From Rubrivivax sp. (GTDB lineage: Bacteria > Pseudomonadota > Gammaproteobacteria > Burkholderiales > Burkholderiaceae_C): DNA of 64,000 nt. The stretch spans positions 1,957 to 65,956 of the forward strand of contig DYOR01000003.1 in assembly GCA_020720385.1 (NCBI GenBank). The letters run 5' to 3'. Positions 42,149-50,335 of this stretch are shown piece after piece. Position 1 is the first letter of the stretch. Every line of letters starts with the position of its first letter. The notes beneath the pieces were generated by a model that saw only the letters and a program-made list of their open reading frames with translations, made no database searches and had not been told where the DNA came from. Made by a program: the position numbers and the translations under genes.

Positions 42149-43207
42149 TCACTTCGCCGGCCGGGCGTCGACCAGCCCGGCCTTCAAGGCGTCCACGGCG
42201 ATGCGCTCCCCGGGTTGCAGGCCGGCGAGCACGGCCACGCCTTGCGCGCCCTGGTCGGCGCCCAGGCGCACGGCGCGCAGCACGTAGCCGTTGCCCTGGG
42301 CCACGTACACGGCCGTGAGCTCGCCGCGGCGCAGCACGGCCGCTAGCGGCACGACCAGCGGCCCCGCTGCCGCAGCCGCTGCGGCGGCGGTCGCTGCCGC
42401 ACCACCGAAGTGCACGCGCACCACCTGTCCGGGCGTCGCCCCTTCGGTGGCCACGGGTGGCAGGTCGAGCCGCCATTCGATGGTCTGCGATACGGGGTCG
42501 GTGGTCGCCAGTTCGGTGCGCCGCATCGGCGTCACCGCCTTGCCATTGGGCAGGTCGACGTCGATGTGCTGGGCGGCGCGGGCGGCCGCGGCCCGCGACA
42601 CGCCCACCTGCACCACCGCGCGCAGCGCGCCCGGCGCATACACGGTGGCCACCGGCCGCCCGGGTGTGGCGAGGTCACCGGTGTCCAGGTGCGTGGCCAG
42701 CACGATGCCGTCGAAAGGCGCCGTCACGCTGGCGAAGCCGCGTGCCAGCAGCGCCTGTGCGCGGCCTGCCTGGGCCTGCTGCAGGCCGGCCTGCACGGCC
42801 TTCCACTGCGTCTCGGCGACGTCCAGCGCGGCCTGGCTGACGAAGCCCTGGGCACGCAGTTCGCGCGTGCGCTCGGCGTTGATGCGCGCATTGCTCGCCT
42901 CCGCCTGTGCCTGCACCACCGCCGCTTCGCTGCGCTGCAGGCCCGCGGCCGCGTCGCGCTCGTCGATGCGCGCCAGCAGCTGTCCGGCCTTGACGCGGTC
43001 GCCCGCCTTCACCGCCAGTTGCAGCACGCTGCCACCGACCTGCGCGGCCACCGTGGCCTGGCGCAGCGCCTGCAAGCTGCCGTCGATCTCGAAGCCACCG
43101 GAGCCCGCCCCGCGCTGGACGGTCATCGTGGCCACGTCGGCAGCCAGCGCCAGCGCGGGCAGGAGGGCCAGCGCAGCCCACAGGAAGGAATGATGTTTGA
43201 TACCCAT
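42149..43207 (-). CDS. RND efflux periplasmic adaptor (membrane fusion protein)
   Basis: A 352-aa HlyD-like adaptor with a signal peptide (SFLWAALALLPALALAADVA). It has a lipoyl half-motif (VGGSVLQLAVKAGDRVKAGQLLARID), a coiled-coil hairpin (about 90-150) and the second lipoyl half (APFDGIVLATHLDTGDLATPG). It links the RND pump to an outer membrane channel, which is not encoded nearby. The start ATG 43207 lies inside the perfect palindrome 43200-43215, so binding there would block both transcription and initiation. Confidence 0.92.
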   Translation of the reverse strand: MGIKHHSFLWAALALLPALALAADVATMTVQRGAGSGGFEIDGSLQALRQATVAAQVGGSVLQLAVKAGDRVKAGQLLARIDERDAAAGLQRSEAAVVQAQAEASNARINAERTRELRAQGFVSQAALDVAETQWKAVQAGLQQAQAGRAQALLARGFASVTAPFDGIVLATHLDTGDLATPGRPVATVYAPGALRAVVQVGVSRAAAARAAQHIDVDLPNGKAVTPMRRTELATTDPVSQTIEWRLDLPPVATEGATPGQVVRVHFGGAAATAAAAAAAAGPLVVPLAAVLRRGELTAVYVAQGNGYVLRAVRLGADQGAQGVAVLAGLQPGERIAVDALKAGLVDARPAK

Positions 43208-43239
43208 TTGGGTATGTTAGCAGATACGGTGCAGGGTAT
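43200..43239. promoter_or_regulatory. tandem ATACCC-N4-GGGTAT operators at the RND operon start
   Basis: A perfect 16-bp palindrome, ATACCC-ATTT-GGGTAT, is at 43200-43215 and a second, weaker copy, ATACGG-TGCA-GGGTAT, is at 43224-43239, centre to centre 24 bp. This form resembles operators of CsoR/CstR-type regulators, one of which is encoded in the same operon (38265-38594). Autoregulation is inferred. Confidence 0.65.
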
Positions 43240-43261
43240 GCATAGGGAGCGTGTGACGTGC

Positions 43262-43297
43262 CCCTGGCGGCGCCCCAACGGCGCTCGCAAGCCAGGG
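43262..43297. other. hairpin in the RND-sox divergent spacer
   Basis: CCCTGGC (43262-43268) pairs with GCCAGGG (43291-43297), with an inner GCGCC/GGCGC stem. It lies upstream of soxY and downstream of the operators. It could be a leader attenuator or an insulating terminator; no T-tract follows on the plus strand. Confidence 0.4.
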
Positions 43298-43356
43298 ATT
43301 GCACGTATTCCGAATTTGATCTATGTCATTAGCATGCGCCGGCCAAGGAGATACCC

Positions 43357-43824
43357 ATGCAAACTCGTCGGGAACTACTGAACCAGTCGGCCAAGGTGGC
43401 TGGCATGCTCGCGGCACTCGGGCTGCTGCCCTCGTGGGCGCAGGCCCAGGCGGCGGGCTACCAGAGCGCGGCCTTCGAGGCCAAGCACATGGCCGACGTG
43501 ATGAAGGCCCTGGGCGCGGGAGCGCCGGCCGAAAGCAAGGGCGTCATCGTCACCGGCCCGGACATCGCCGAGAACGGCGCCGTGGTGCCGGTCGGTGCCT
43601 CGTCCTCCCTGCCCGGCGTGAAGCGGCTGCTGCTGCTCGTGGAGAAGAACCCCACCATGCTCTCGGCGATGTTCGACGTCACCGATGCCGTGGACGCGAA
43701 CTTCATCACCCGCGTGAAGATGGGCCAGTCGTCCAACGTCTTCGCCGTGGCGCTGATGGCCGACGGCAAGGCGCTGTACGCGGTCAAGGAAGTCAAGGTC
43801 ACGCTGGGCGGCTGCGGCGGCTGA
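43357..43824 (+). CDS. soxY: SoxY sulfur carrier subunit
   Basis: 155 aa with a Tat-like signal (MQTRRELLNQSAKVAGMLAA). The C-terminal carrier arm is GGCGG, whose Cys binds the sulfur substrate during thiosulfate oxidation. It pairs with SoxZ in the periplasm. The start ATG 43357 has an AAGGAG site. It leads the soxYZAXB operon. Confidence 0.96.
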   Translation: MQTRRELLNQSAKVAGMLAALGLLPSWAQAQAAGYQSAAFEAKHMADVMKALGAGAPAESKGVIVTGPDIAENGAVVPVGASSSLPGVKRLLLLVEKNPTMLSAMFDVTDAVDANFITRVKMGQSSNVFAVALMADGKALYAVKEVKVTLGGCGG

Positions 43825-43865
43825 ACGCACGGCCCTCCACGCACACCGCTTCAAGGAGATACACC

Positions 43866-44177
43866 ATGGCAGATCCGATGCGCATCCGCGCGCAAGTTGC
43901 AGGCGACCAGGCCACCGTTCGCGTCCTCATGGGCCACGAGATGGAGACCGGGCAGCGCAAGGACTCCTCCGGCAAGGTCATTCCGGCCTGGTACATCCAG
44001 ACCGTCAGCGCGCAGCTCAACGGCAAGACGGTGATGTCGGCGCAGTGGGGCCCTTCGGTCTCGAAGAACCCGTTCCTGCAGTTCAACATCAAGGGGGCCA
44101 AGACCGGCGACAAGGTCAGCGTCACCTGGGTCGACAACAAGGGCGACAAGCGCACCGACGAGGCGTCCGTCGCCTGA
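43866..44177 (+). CDS. soxZ: SoxZ sulfur carrier partner
   Basis: 103 aa with no signal peptide; it is exported with Tat-borne SoxY. Conserved stretches are HEMETGQRKD and FQFNIKG-like FLQFNIKGAK. It stabilises SoxY as the SoxYZ carrier. It starts at ATG 43866 after a CAAGGAG site. Confidence 0.96.
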   Translation: MADPMRIRAQVAGDQATVRVLMGHEMETGQRKDSSGKVIPAWYIQTVSAQLNGKTVMSAQWGPSVSKNPFLQFNIKGAKTGDKVSVTWVDNKGDKRTDEASVA

Positions 44178-44201
44178 AGCCGCCAACACGCGAGGACGAC
44201 G

Positions 44202-44999
44202 ATGCGCTTCATTCCCCTCCTGGCCCTGGCCTTGATTTCGACCGGCGCGGCGCAGGCGCAGACCAAGACCGCGCTCGACGCCATTGCCGAGTACCGCGCC
44301 ATGCTTGCCGACGGCAATCCCGCCGAGCTCTTCGAGGCCAAGGGCGAAGACCTCTGGAAGACCCGACGCGGGGCGAAGAACGCGACGCTCGAGCAGTGCG
44401 ACCTGGGCAAGGGCCCGGGCGTGGTGAAGGGCGTGTTCGTCGAGCTGCCGCGGCGCTTTGCCGACACCGGCAAGGTGCAGGACCTGGAGTCACGTCTGCT
44501 CACCTGCATGGAGACGCTGCAGGGCTTCGATGCGGCGGCGATCGCCCGCACGCCCTTCGGCAAGGGCGAGCAGGTGAATCTGGAGGCGCTTGCGGCCTGG
44601 ATCTCCGCCGAGTCCCGCGGCCAGCGCTTCAACCTGCCGCAGGTCCATGCCGAAGAGCGCACGATGTTCGAGCTGGGCAAGCGGGCCTTTTTCTTCCGCG
44701 CCGGGCCGCACGACTTCGCCTGCGCCTCGTGCCACGGCCAGCCCGGCAAGCGCATCCGCATGCAGGACCTGCCCGACCTGACGCGCAACCCGGGCGACGG
44801 CATCGGCTTTGCCGCCTGGCCTGCGTACCGCGTGAGCAGCGGCGAGATGTGGGGCATGCAGCGCCGGCTCAACGACTGCTACCGCCAGCAGCGTTTCCCG
44901 TACCCGGGCTACGCCTCCGACGTGACCATCGCCCTGGCGGTGTACATGGGGGTCAACGCCAAGGGCGCCGAGTCCATTGCCCCTGCGCTCAAGCGCTGA
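44202..44999 (+). CDS. soxA: SoxA, c-type cytochrome of the SoxAX complex (monoheme form)
   Basis: 265 aa with a signal peptide (1-19). One haem motif is present, Cys174-x2-Cys177-His178 (CASCH). The N-terminal haem of diheme SoxA is replaced by a Cys66/Cys102 pair likely to form a disulfide. The active-site cysteine, which ligates haem as persulfide, is Cys226 (NDCYRQQRFPYP). SoxAX joins thiosulfate to SoxY. Confidence 0.95.
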   Translation: MRFIPLLALALISTGAAQAQTKTALDAIAEYRAMLADGNPAELFEAKGEDLWKTRRGAKNATLEQCDLGKGPGVVKGVFVELPRRFADTGKVQDLESRLLTCMETLQGFDAAAIARTPFGKGEQVNLEALAAWISAESRGQRFNLPQVHAEERTMFELGKRAFFFRAGPHDFACASCHGQPGKRIRMQDLPDLTRNPGDGIGFAAWPAYRVSSGEMWGMQRRLNDCYRQQRFPYPGYASDVTIALAVYMGVNAKGAESIAPALKR

Positions 45000-45015
45000 A
45001 CGGGAGCCAGCCCGC

Positions 45016-45669
45016 ATGAAGATCATCACCCCTGCCGCGGCCCTGGGCGCGGCGATCCTCCTGGCCGGCTGCGCCACGCCGGCCTCCGCGCCCAAGCCGG
45101 ACTACGACGCCATGCTGGCGTCGATGCTGCACGCTTCGTTCCGCGACCAGGGCATCGCCAAGGCGCAGCGCTTGCAGCAGGACGCGGCCAACGCCGCCTG
45201 TTCCAAGGCCATGGGTGCGGCCTTGCCCGAGGCACAGGCGCAGGCCCTGCGCGAGGCGGCGGCAAAGAGCGTGCGCTGGCCTGCCGACGGCAAGTTTCTC
45301 GGTGACTGGCGTGCGGGGGAGAAGCTCGCGCAGAACGGCCGTGGCATGACCTGGAGCGACAAGTCCGCCGCGCCCGACGCCAACGGCGGCAACTGCTACA
45401 ACTGCCACCAGATCACGCCGGGCGAGATCTCCTTCGGCACCATCGGGCCGAGCCTGCTGCACTACGGCCGCCAGCGCGGGGTCAGCGACCCGGACAGCCC
45501 GACATCGCGGGCGATCGTCGAGTTCACCTGGACCAAGCTCTACAACTCGCGCGCCTTCAGCGCCTGCTCCGAGATGCCGCGCTTCGGCCACGCCGGCGTC
45601 CTCGACGAGGCCCAGCTGAAGAACCTGATGGCCCTGCTGCTCGACCCGAAGTCGCCGGTCAACCAGTAG
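45016..45669 (+). CDS. soxX: SoxX, c-type cytochrome with lipoprotein-type signal
   Basis: 217 aa. The haem motif is Cys127-x2-Cys130-His131 (CYNCH); the Met ligand is probably in SEMPRFGH. The N-terminus has a lipobox (ILLAGC, Cys19), suggesting lipid anchoring of SoxX and with it the SoxAX complex. The start ATG 45016 is preferred over an upstream ATG at 44977 inside soxA, because only the former begins a signal sequence. An extended N-terminal region (30-95) is seen in longer SoxX forms. Confidence 0.93.
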   Translation: MKIITPAAALGAAILLAGCATPASAPKPDYDAMLASMLHASFRDQGIAKAQRLQQDAANAACSKAMGAALPEAQAQALREAAAKSVRWPADGKFLGDWRAGEKLAQNGRGMTWSDKSAAPDANGGNCYNCHQITPGEISFGTIGPSLLHYGRQRGVSDPDSPTSRAIVEFTWTKLYNSRAFSACSEMPRFGHAGVLDEAQLKNLMALLLDPKSPVNQ

Positions 45670-45671
45670 GC

Positions 45672-47408
45672 ATGAACCTCTCCAAGCGCGAGTTCCTGCA
45701 GGTGCTCGGCGCGGCTTCGGCTGCGGGCCTCAACCTGGGCCGCCACGCGCAAGCCAGCGCGGCCAGCGCGCAGCAGGGTCTGTACGACTTGCCGCGCTTC
45801 GGCAACGTCTCGCTGCTGCACATGACGGATTGCCACGCGCAACTGCTGCCCGTGCACTTCCGCGAACCCAGCGTGAACATCGGCGTGGGTGCCATGCGGG
45901 GCCAGCTGCCCCACCTGGTGGGTGAAGCGCTGCTCGAGGCCGCGGGCTTGAAGCCGGGTTCGGCGCAGGCGCACGCCTTCACGTACATCGATTTCGAGAC
46001 CGCCGCACGGCGCTATGGACGCATCGGGGGTTTCGCCCACCTGGCCACGCTGGTCAAGCAGCTCAGGGCCAGCCGGCCGGGCGCGTTGCTGCTCGACGGC
46101 GGCGACACCTGGCAGGGCTCGGCCACCGCGCTGTGGACGAACGCGCAGGACATGGTCGATGCCGGCAAGCTGCTCGGCGTGGACGTGATGACCGGCCACT
46201 GGGAGTTCACCTACGGCATGGAGCGGGTGAAGGCCATCGTCGACGGCGACTTCAAGGGCCAGGTCGAGTTCGTCGCCCAGAACGTCACCACCAGCGACTT
46301 CGGCGACCCGGTGTTCAAGCCCTACGTGATGCGCGCCATCAACGGCGTGCCGGTGGCGATCATCGGCCAGGCCTTCCCCTACACGCCCATTGCCAACCCG
46401 CGCTACATGGTGGCCGACTGGAGCTTCGGCATCCAGGACGAGAACCTGCAGAAGATCGTCGACGAAGCCCGCGGCAAGGGCGCGCAGGTGGTCGTCGTGC
46501 TCTCGCACAACGGCATGGACGTGGACCTGAAGATGGCCCGCCGCGTGCGCGGCATCGACGCCATCTTCGGCGGCCACACGCACGACGGCGTTCCCGTCGC
46601 CGTGCCGGTGGCCAACGCGGGGGGCAAGACGCTTGTCACCAACGCCGGCAGCAACGGCAAGTTCCTCGGCGTGATGGATTTCGAGGTCAAGGCCGGCAAG
46701 GTGGCCGACTTCCGCTACCGGCTGCTGCCGGTGTTCGCCGACCAGTTGCCGGCCGACCCGGCCATGGCCGCACTCATCACCAGGGTGCGCGCTCCCTACG
46801 AGACCCAGCTGGCGGAGAAGCTCGCCGTCACCGACGGCCTGCTCTACCGCCGCGGCAACTTCAACGGCAGCTGGGATCAACTGGTGTGCGATGCGCTCAT
46901 CGATGTGCAGGGCGCCGACATCGCCTTCTCGCCGGGCTTCCGCTGGGGCACGACCCTGCTCCCGGGCGACACCATCACGCGCGAACTGATGATGGACCAG
47001 CTGGCCATCACCTACCCCTACGCCACGCTCGCGCCGATGAGCGGCGCGATGATCAAGACCGTCCTCGAAGACGTGGCCGACAACCTCTTCAACCCCGACC
47101 CGTACTACCAGCAGGGCGGCGACATGGTGCGCGTGGGCGGCATGCAGTACACGATGACGCCGGGCGAGAAGATGGGCGCGCGCATCTCCGACATGCGCCT
47201 GGGCGGCAAGCCCATCGAGGCGGACAAGACCTACAAGGTGGCGGGCTGGGCGCCGGTGTCCGAGCAGGCGCGCAGCGCCCCCGGAAACAAGCCGGTGTGG
47301 GAGCTCGTCGAGACCTGGATCGAGTCGCAACCCGGTGGCCGCGTCAAGGCGCGTCGCATCAACACCCCCCGTCTCGTCGCCACCCAGGGCAATCCTGGCC
47401 TGGCCTGA
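45672..47408 (+). CDS. soxB: SoxB thiosulfohydrolase
   Basis: A 578-aa dimanganese enzyme of the 5'-nucleotidase superfamily. It has a Tat-like signal (SKREFLQVLGAASAAGLNLG). Metal-site motifs are HMTDCHAQLLP (about 52-62), GGDTWQGS, GHWEFTYG, LSHNGMD and GGHTHDG. It hydrolyses the SoxY-bound sulfonate to sulfate. It starts 2 bp after the soxX stop. No soxCD follows, the arrangement known in bacteria that store or pass on sulfane sulfur. Confidence 0.97.
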   Translation: MNLSKREFLQVLGAASAAGLNLGRHAQASAASAQQGLYDLPRFGNVSLLHMTDCHAQLLPVHFREPSVNIGVGAMRGQLPHLVGEALLEAAGLKPGSAQAHAFTYIDFETAARRYGRIGGFAHLATLVKQLRASRPGALLLDGGDTWQGSATALWTNAQDMVDAGKLLGVDVMTGHWEFTYGMERVKAIVDGDFKGQVEFVAQNVTTSDFGDPVFKPYVMRAINGVPVAIIGQAFPYTPIANPRYMVADWSFGIQDENLQKIVDEARGKGAQVVVVLSHNGMDVDLKMARRVRGIDAIFGGHTHDGVPVAVPVANAGGKTLVTNAGSNGKFLGVMDFEVKAGKVADFRYRLLPVFADQLPADPAMAALITRVRAPYETQLAEKLAVTDGLLYRRGNFNGSWDQLVCDALIDVQGADIAFSPGFRWGTTLLPGDTITRELMMDQLAITYPYATLAPMSGAMIKTVLEDVADNLFNPDPYYQQGGDMVRVGGMQYTMTPGEKMGARISDMRLGGKPIEADKTYKVAGWAPVSEQARSAPGNKPVWELVETWIESQPGGRVKARRINTPRLVATQGNPGLA

Positions 47409-47441
47409 TCGACCCGCCCGATGCACCCCAGGAGACCCACC

Positions 47442-47858
47442 ATGCGCAGCTTCCGCCAGATCCTCGCCGCCGTCCTGCTTGCCGCCTGTGCCGCATCGGC
47501 CTGGGCGCAGGACATGGTCGTGTACCACATCGACGACATGTCCGTGCAGGCGCTCAAGGGCCTGCGCAACATCCGCAACCACCTCGATGTGGACCCCGCC
47601 GCGAAGATCACCGTGGTGACGCATGCGCTGGGCGTGGACTTCCTCCTCGAAGGGGCGAAGGACGTCAACGGCGGCGTCTTCGCCGGCCCGGTGGCCGCAC
47701 TGGTCGGGCGTGGGGTGAAGTTCGAGGTCTGCGAGATCACCCTGAAGAACCGCAACCTGAAGAAGGAGCAGTTCATCCAGGAGGCCGACTTCACGCCCTC
47801 GGGCGTGGTGCGCCTGGCCAAGCTGCAGAAGCAGGGAGCGGCCTACATCAAACCGTGA
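47442..47858 (+). CDS. secreted DsrE-like protein
   Basis: 138 aa with a signal peptide (FRQILAAVLLAACAASAWAQ) and a DsrE/DsrF-like fold (MVVYHIDDMSVQALKGLRNIRNHLD...). The conserved-position cysteine is in VKFEVCEITLKNR (about 104). Such periplasmic DsrE proteins occur near sox genes and may bind or transfer sulfane sulfur left on SoxY. The start is ATG 47442 after AGGAGACC; an ATG at 47421 is not spaced to a site. Confidence 0.85.
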   Translation: MRSFRQILAAVLLAACAASAWAQDMVVYHIDDMSVQALKGLRNIRNHLDVDPAAKITVVTHALGVDFLLEGAKDVNGGVFAGPVAALVGRGVKFEVCEITLKNRNLKKEQFIQEADFTPSGVVRLAKLQKQGAAYIKP

Positions 47859-47877
47859 GCACGCCGCGCGCCACGCC

Positions 47878-48504
47878 ATGAGTGCACGCCCAGCCCCCAT
47901 GCGACTGGACCGGATGCTGCTCGGCCTGGGCTGCACCTGGGTGGCGCTCGGGCTGCCGGTGCAGGCCTCCGACCTGGCTCGCGCCGAGGAGATCGTGCAG
48001 GGCAAGTGCTTCATCTGCCATGGGGTCTCGGGCGAGAGCTCGAGCCCCGTCTTCCCGCGCCTGGCCGGCCAGAACGAGGCCTACGTCGCACGCCAGCTGG
48101 CCGACTACAAGAGCGGCAAGCGACGCAGCACGACGATGCAGCCCATGGTCGAGGACATGTCCGGCGACGACTTCCGGGCACTCGGGGCCTACTTCGCTTC
48201 GCGCCAGCCGCAGGTGCACGCCGTGGACGACGCCGATCTGGCGCAGGTCGGGCGCTTCGTCTTTCAGCGCGGCAACCCGTATTCCGGCGTGGCCGCTTGC
48301 GCCGGCTGCCATGGCGTCAATGGCCACGGCAGCGCGAGCCTGCCGCGCTTGGCGGGCCAGCATGCGCAGTACACCGAGAGCCAGCTCAAGCTGTTCGACC
48401 GGCGCGAACGCACCAACGACAACGCCGTGATGCACGGCATTGCCAGCAAGCTCACCGAGCTGGAGATGAAGGCCGTATCGGCCTACATCAGCGGCCTGCA
48501 GTGA
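47878..48504 (+). CDS. diheme cytochrome c4-like protein
   Basis: 208 aa with a signal peptide and two cytochrome c domains: Cys44-x2-Cys47-His48 (CFICH) and Cys141-x2-Cys144-His145 (CAGCH). Each is followed by a PRLAGQ motif, typical of cytochrome c4/c553. It is a periplasmic electron carrier, probably accepting electrons from SoxAX/SoxB chemistry or FCC. ATG 47878 or the nearby ATG 47899 may be used. Confidence 0.92.
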   Translation: MSARPAPMRLDRMLLGLGCTWVALGLPVQASDLARAEEIVQGKCFICHGVSGESSSPVFPRLAGQNEAYVARQLADYKSGKRRSTTMQPMVEDMSGDDFRALGAYFASRQPQVHAVDDADLAQVGRFVFQRGNPYSGVAACAGCHGVNGHGSASLPRLAGQHAQYTESQLKLFDRRERTNDNAVMHGIASKLTELEMKAVSAYISGLQ

Positions 48505-48534
48505 GCTTGCCCGGGGCGCCACGCAGCGGGGCCG

Positions 48535-48559
48535 CGGAGCCTGTGCGGGTCAGGCTCCG
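48535..48559. terminator. hairpin between convergent cytochrome c4 and fccB genes
   Basis: CGGAGCCTG-TGCGGGT-CAGGCTCCG is a 9-bp perfect stem between the two convergent stops. There is no clear T-tract; it probably terminates both transcripts. Confidence 0.6.
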
Positions 48560-48571
48560 GGCCGGGCGGGT

Positions 48572-49855
48572 TCAAGCCAGCATGTCGTTCCAGATGTTCG
48601 CCGCCCAGGCCAGCGCGTAGCGTCCCTCGATCTGGTTGGCGGCGGCCGACACGCCGCCCGAGCCTGGCACCGTCTTGAAGGTCTTCTCGGCGTCGCTGTA
48701 CTGGTGCACCGAGGCCACGTGGACCACGTCGCGCGCGGTGACGAAGCTGTAGCAGGTGTTCATCACCACGGGCGAGGCGTTCACCGGCAGGCCCTGGAGC
48801 AACTGGATGATGGCTGCCGCCGCGACCTTGGCGTGCTGGTTGGCCATGTGGCCGGACTTGGGCATCAGCGGCGCCGGGAACGTGGCATCGCCCAGCACGT
48901 GGATGCCCGGTGCGGCGGTGGACTCCATGGTCAGCCAGTTGACGCCCACCCAACGGTTGTTGAGGTTCACCAGCCCGGCCTTGCGCGCAATCTCGCCTGC
49001 ACGCTGCGGCGGCACGACGTTCAGCAGGTCGGCCTTCACGTCCTCGAACTCGAGCTTGGCCACGTTGCCGGCCAGCTCCTTGAGCTCGGCATTCGGCCGG
49101 TACTCGACGATGCCCGCGTAGTGCTGCGCGAAGGCCTTCTCGAACAAGGCCTTCTTCGACTGGATCTCGGGGTTGGCGTCGAGCACCAGCACCTTGGACC
49201 TGGGTTTGGCGCTCTTGAAGTAGGCGGCCACCATGCAGGCGCGCTCGTACGGCCCGGGTGGACAGCGGTACGGCGACTTCGGGATCGACAGCGCGAAGAC
49301 TCCGCCGTCGGGCATGGACTCGAGCTGCTTGCGCAGGGCCACGGTCTGCGCTCCCGCCTTCCAGGCATGCGTGACGCGGCCGCTGTCCACCGCCTGTTGC
49401 AGGCCACCCACCTGCTCGAACATGAAATCGATGCCCGGTGACAGCACCAGCCGGTCGTAGCTGAGTTCCTGGCCATCGGCCAGTCGCAGCTTCCTGGCTG
49501 CCACGTCGATGCCCGTGACCTCGCCTTGCACGACCTTCACGCCCAGCGCCCTGAGGCCGCCATAGCCACGCGTCAGGTCGGCGATCTGCTTGTAGCCGCC
49601 GAGGACGAGATTCGAAATCGGGCAGGAGACGAAGCTGGCGTTGCGTTCGACCAGCGTCACGTCCACGTTGCCGCCCCAGAGCTTGAGGTAGCGCGCGGCG
49701 GTGCTGCCGCCGAAGCCGCCGCCGACCACGACCACGCGGCCGATCGACGGGCCGGCGCCGATGTTGGCGCAACCGGCCAGCGCCAGCGTGCCCAGGGCGG
49801 CACCGGCGCCGATCAGGCGGCGGCGGGAGATTTCAGTGTGGTGAAGGGGATGCAT
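48572..49855 (-). CDS. fccB: flavocytochrome c sulfide dehydrogenase, flavoprotein subunit
   Basis: 427 aa. A Tat signal (ISRRRLIGAGAALG) is combined with a lipobox-like LALAGC (Cys29). The FAD fold is VVVVGGGFGGSTAARYL (40-56). Redox cysteines are Cys78 (VSCPISN) and one in MNTCYSFV (about 359), the pair that handles sulfide. FccB oxidises sulfide in the periplasm and passes electrons to FccA. ATG 49855 has an AAGGA site; a longer frame to 49903 is less likely. It is co-transcribed with fccA upstream. Confidence 0.93.
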   Translation of the reverse strand: MHPLHHTEISRRRLIGAGAALGTLALAGCANIGAGPSIGRVVVVGGGFGGSTAARYLKLWGGNVDVTLVERNASFVSCPISNLVLGGYKQIADLTRGYGGLRALGVKVVQGEVTGIDVAARKLRLADGQELSYDRLVLSPGIDFMFEQVGGLQQAVDSGRVTHAWKAGAQTVALRKQLESMPDGGVFALSIPKSPYRCPPGPYERACMVAAYFKSAKPRSKVLVLDANPEIQSKKALFEKAFAQHYAGIVEYRPNAELKELAGNVAKLEFEDVKADLLNVVPPQRAGEIARKAGLVNLNNRWVGVNWLTMESTAAPGIHVLGDATFPAPLMPKSGHMANQHAKVAAAAIIQLLQGLPVNASPVVMNTCYSFVTARDVVHVASVHQYSDAEKTFKTVPGSGGVSAAANQIEGRYALAWAANIWNDMLA

Positions 49856-49865
49856 GGCGGTTCCT

Positions 49866-50189
49866 TCAGGGCTTGGGTTGCTGCGCGGCGAAGTGCCCGG
49901 CAATCAGCTCGAGCTGCTCGGCGGTGTAGCCCTTGGCGATCTGGTGCATGACGGTGGCCGGCTGCGCCCCGCTCTTGAAGTCCTCGACCATGGCGAGCAA
50001 CTTCCCGGCCGGCATGCCGGCCAGAGACTTCATGTCGCCGACGGCCTGACCGGTGGTGCCGTGGCAGTTGGCGCAGGTGGCCGCCAGGCTGCGCGCGCGC
50101 AGGGCGTCCTGGGCGGTGGCGGGCATGGCGGCAGCCGCCAGCCCCGTCAGCATGGCAAGACGGGCGGGCCAGTGGGAGGGTGAGTGCAT
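49866..50189 (-). CDS. fccA: flavocytochrome c sulfide dehydrogenase, monoheme cytochrome subunit
   Basis: 107 aa with a signal peptide (1-26) and one haem motif, Cys39-x2-Cys42-His43 (CANCH). Classical FccA of Allochromatium is diheme; the short monoheme type is known in other sulfur oxidisers. The Met ligand is probably in LAGMPAGK or TVMHQIA. It starts 10 bp upstream of fccB and is divergent from the metallohydrolase gene. Confidence 0.88.
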   Translation of the reverse strand: MHSPSHWPARLAMLTGLAAAAMPATAQDALRARSLAATCANCHGTTGQAVGDMKSLAGMPAGKLLAMVEDFKSGAQPATVMHQIAKGYTAEQLELIAGHFAAQQPKP

Positions 50190-50335
50190 GTCGCGTCTCC
50201 TGGTCGGTTGGCTGTCTTGCGTGGACACCGGGCCCTGGTGGCGCCCTCGTGGCCTCGGCCATCGGCCCGGTGCAGCCGCCATGGTCGAGGGGAGGAGCCG
50301 AGCGCCCGGCAGAAAATTCTGGCCTATATTCGTGC

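Noticed and set aside
43316-43329. TTGAT-N4-GTCAT as an FNR box for soxY
   Set aside because: Only eight of ten positions match, and action at -41.5 would put the start point past the soxY ATG.
43357-47408. A complete Sox system
   Set aside because: soxCD is not present in the window; only soxYZAXB is, as in organisms that combine Sox with rDsr. Genes outside the window cannot be excluded.
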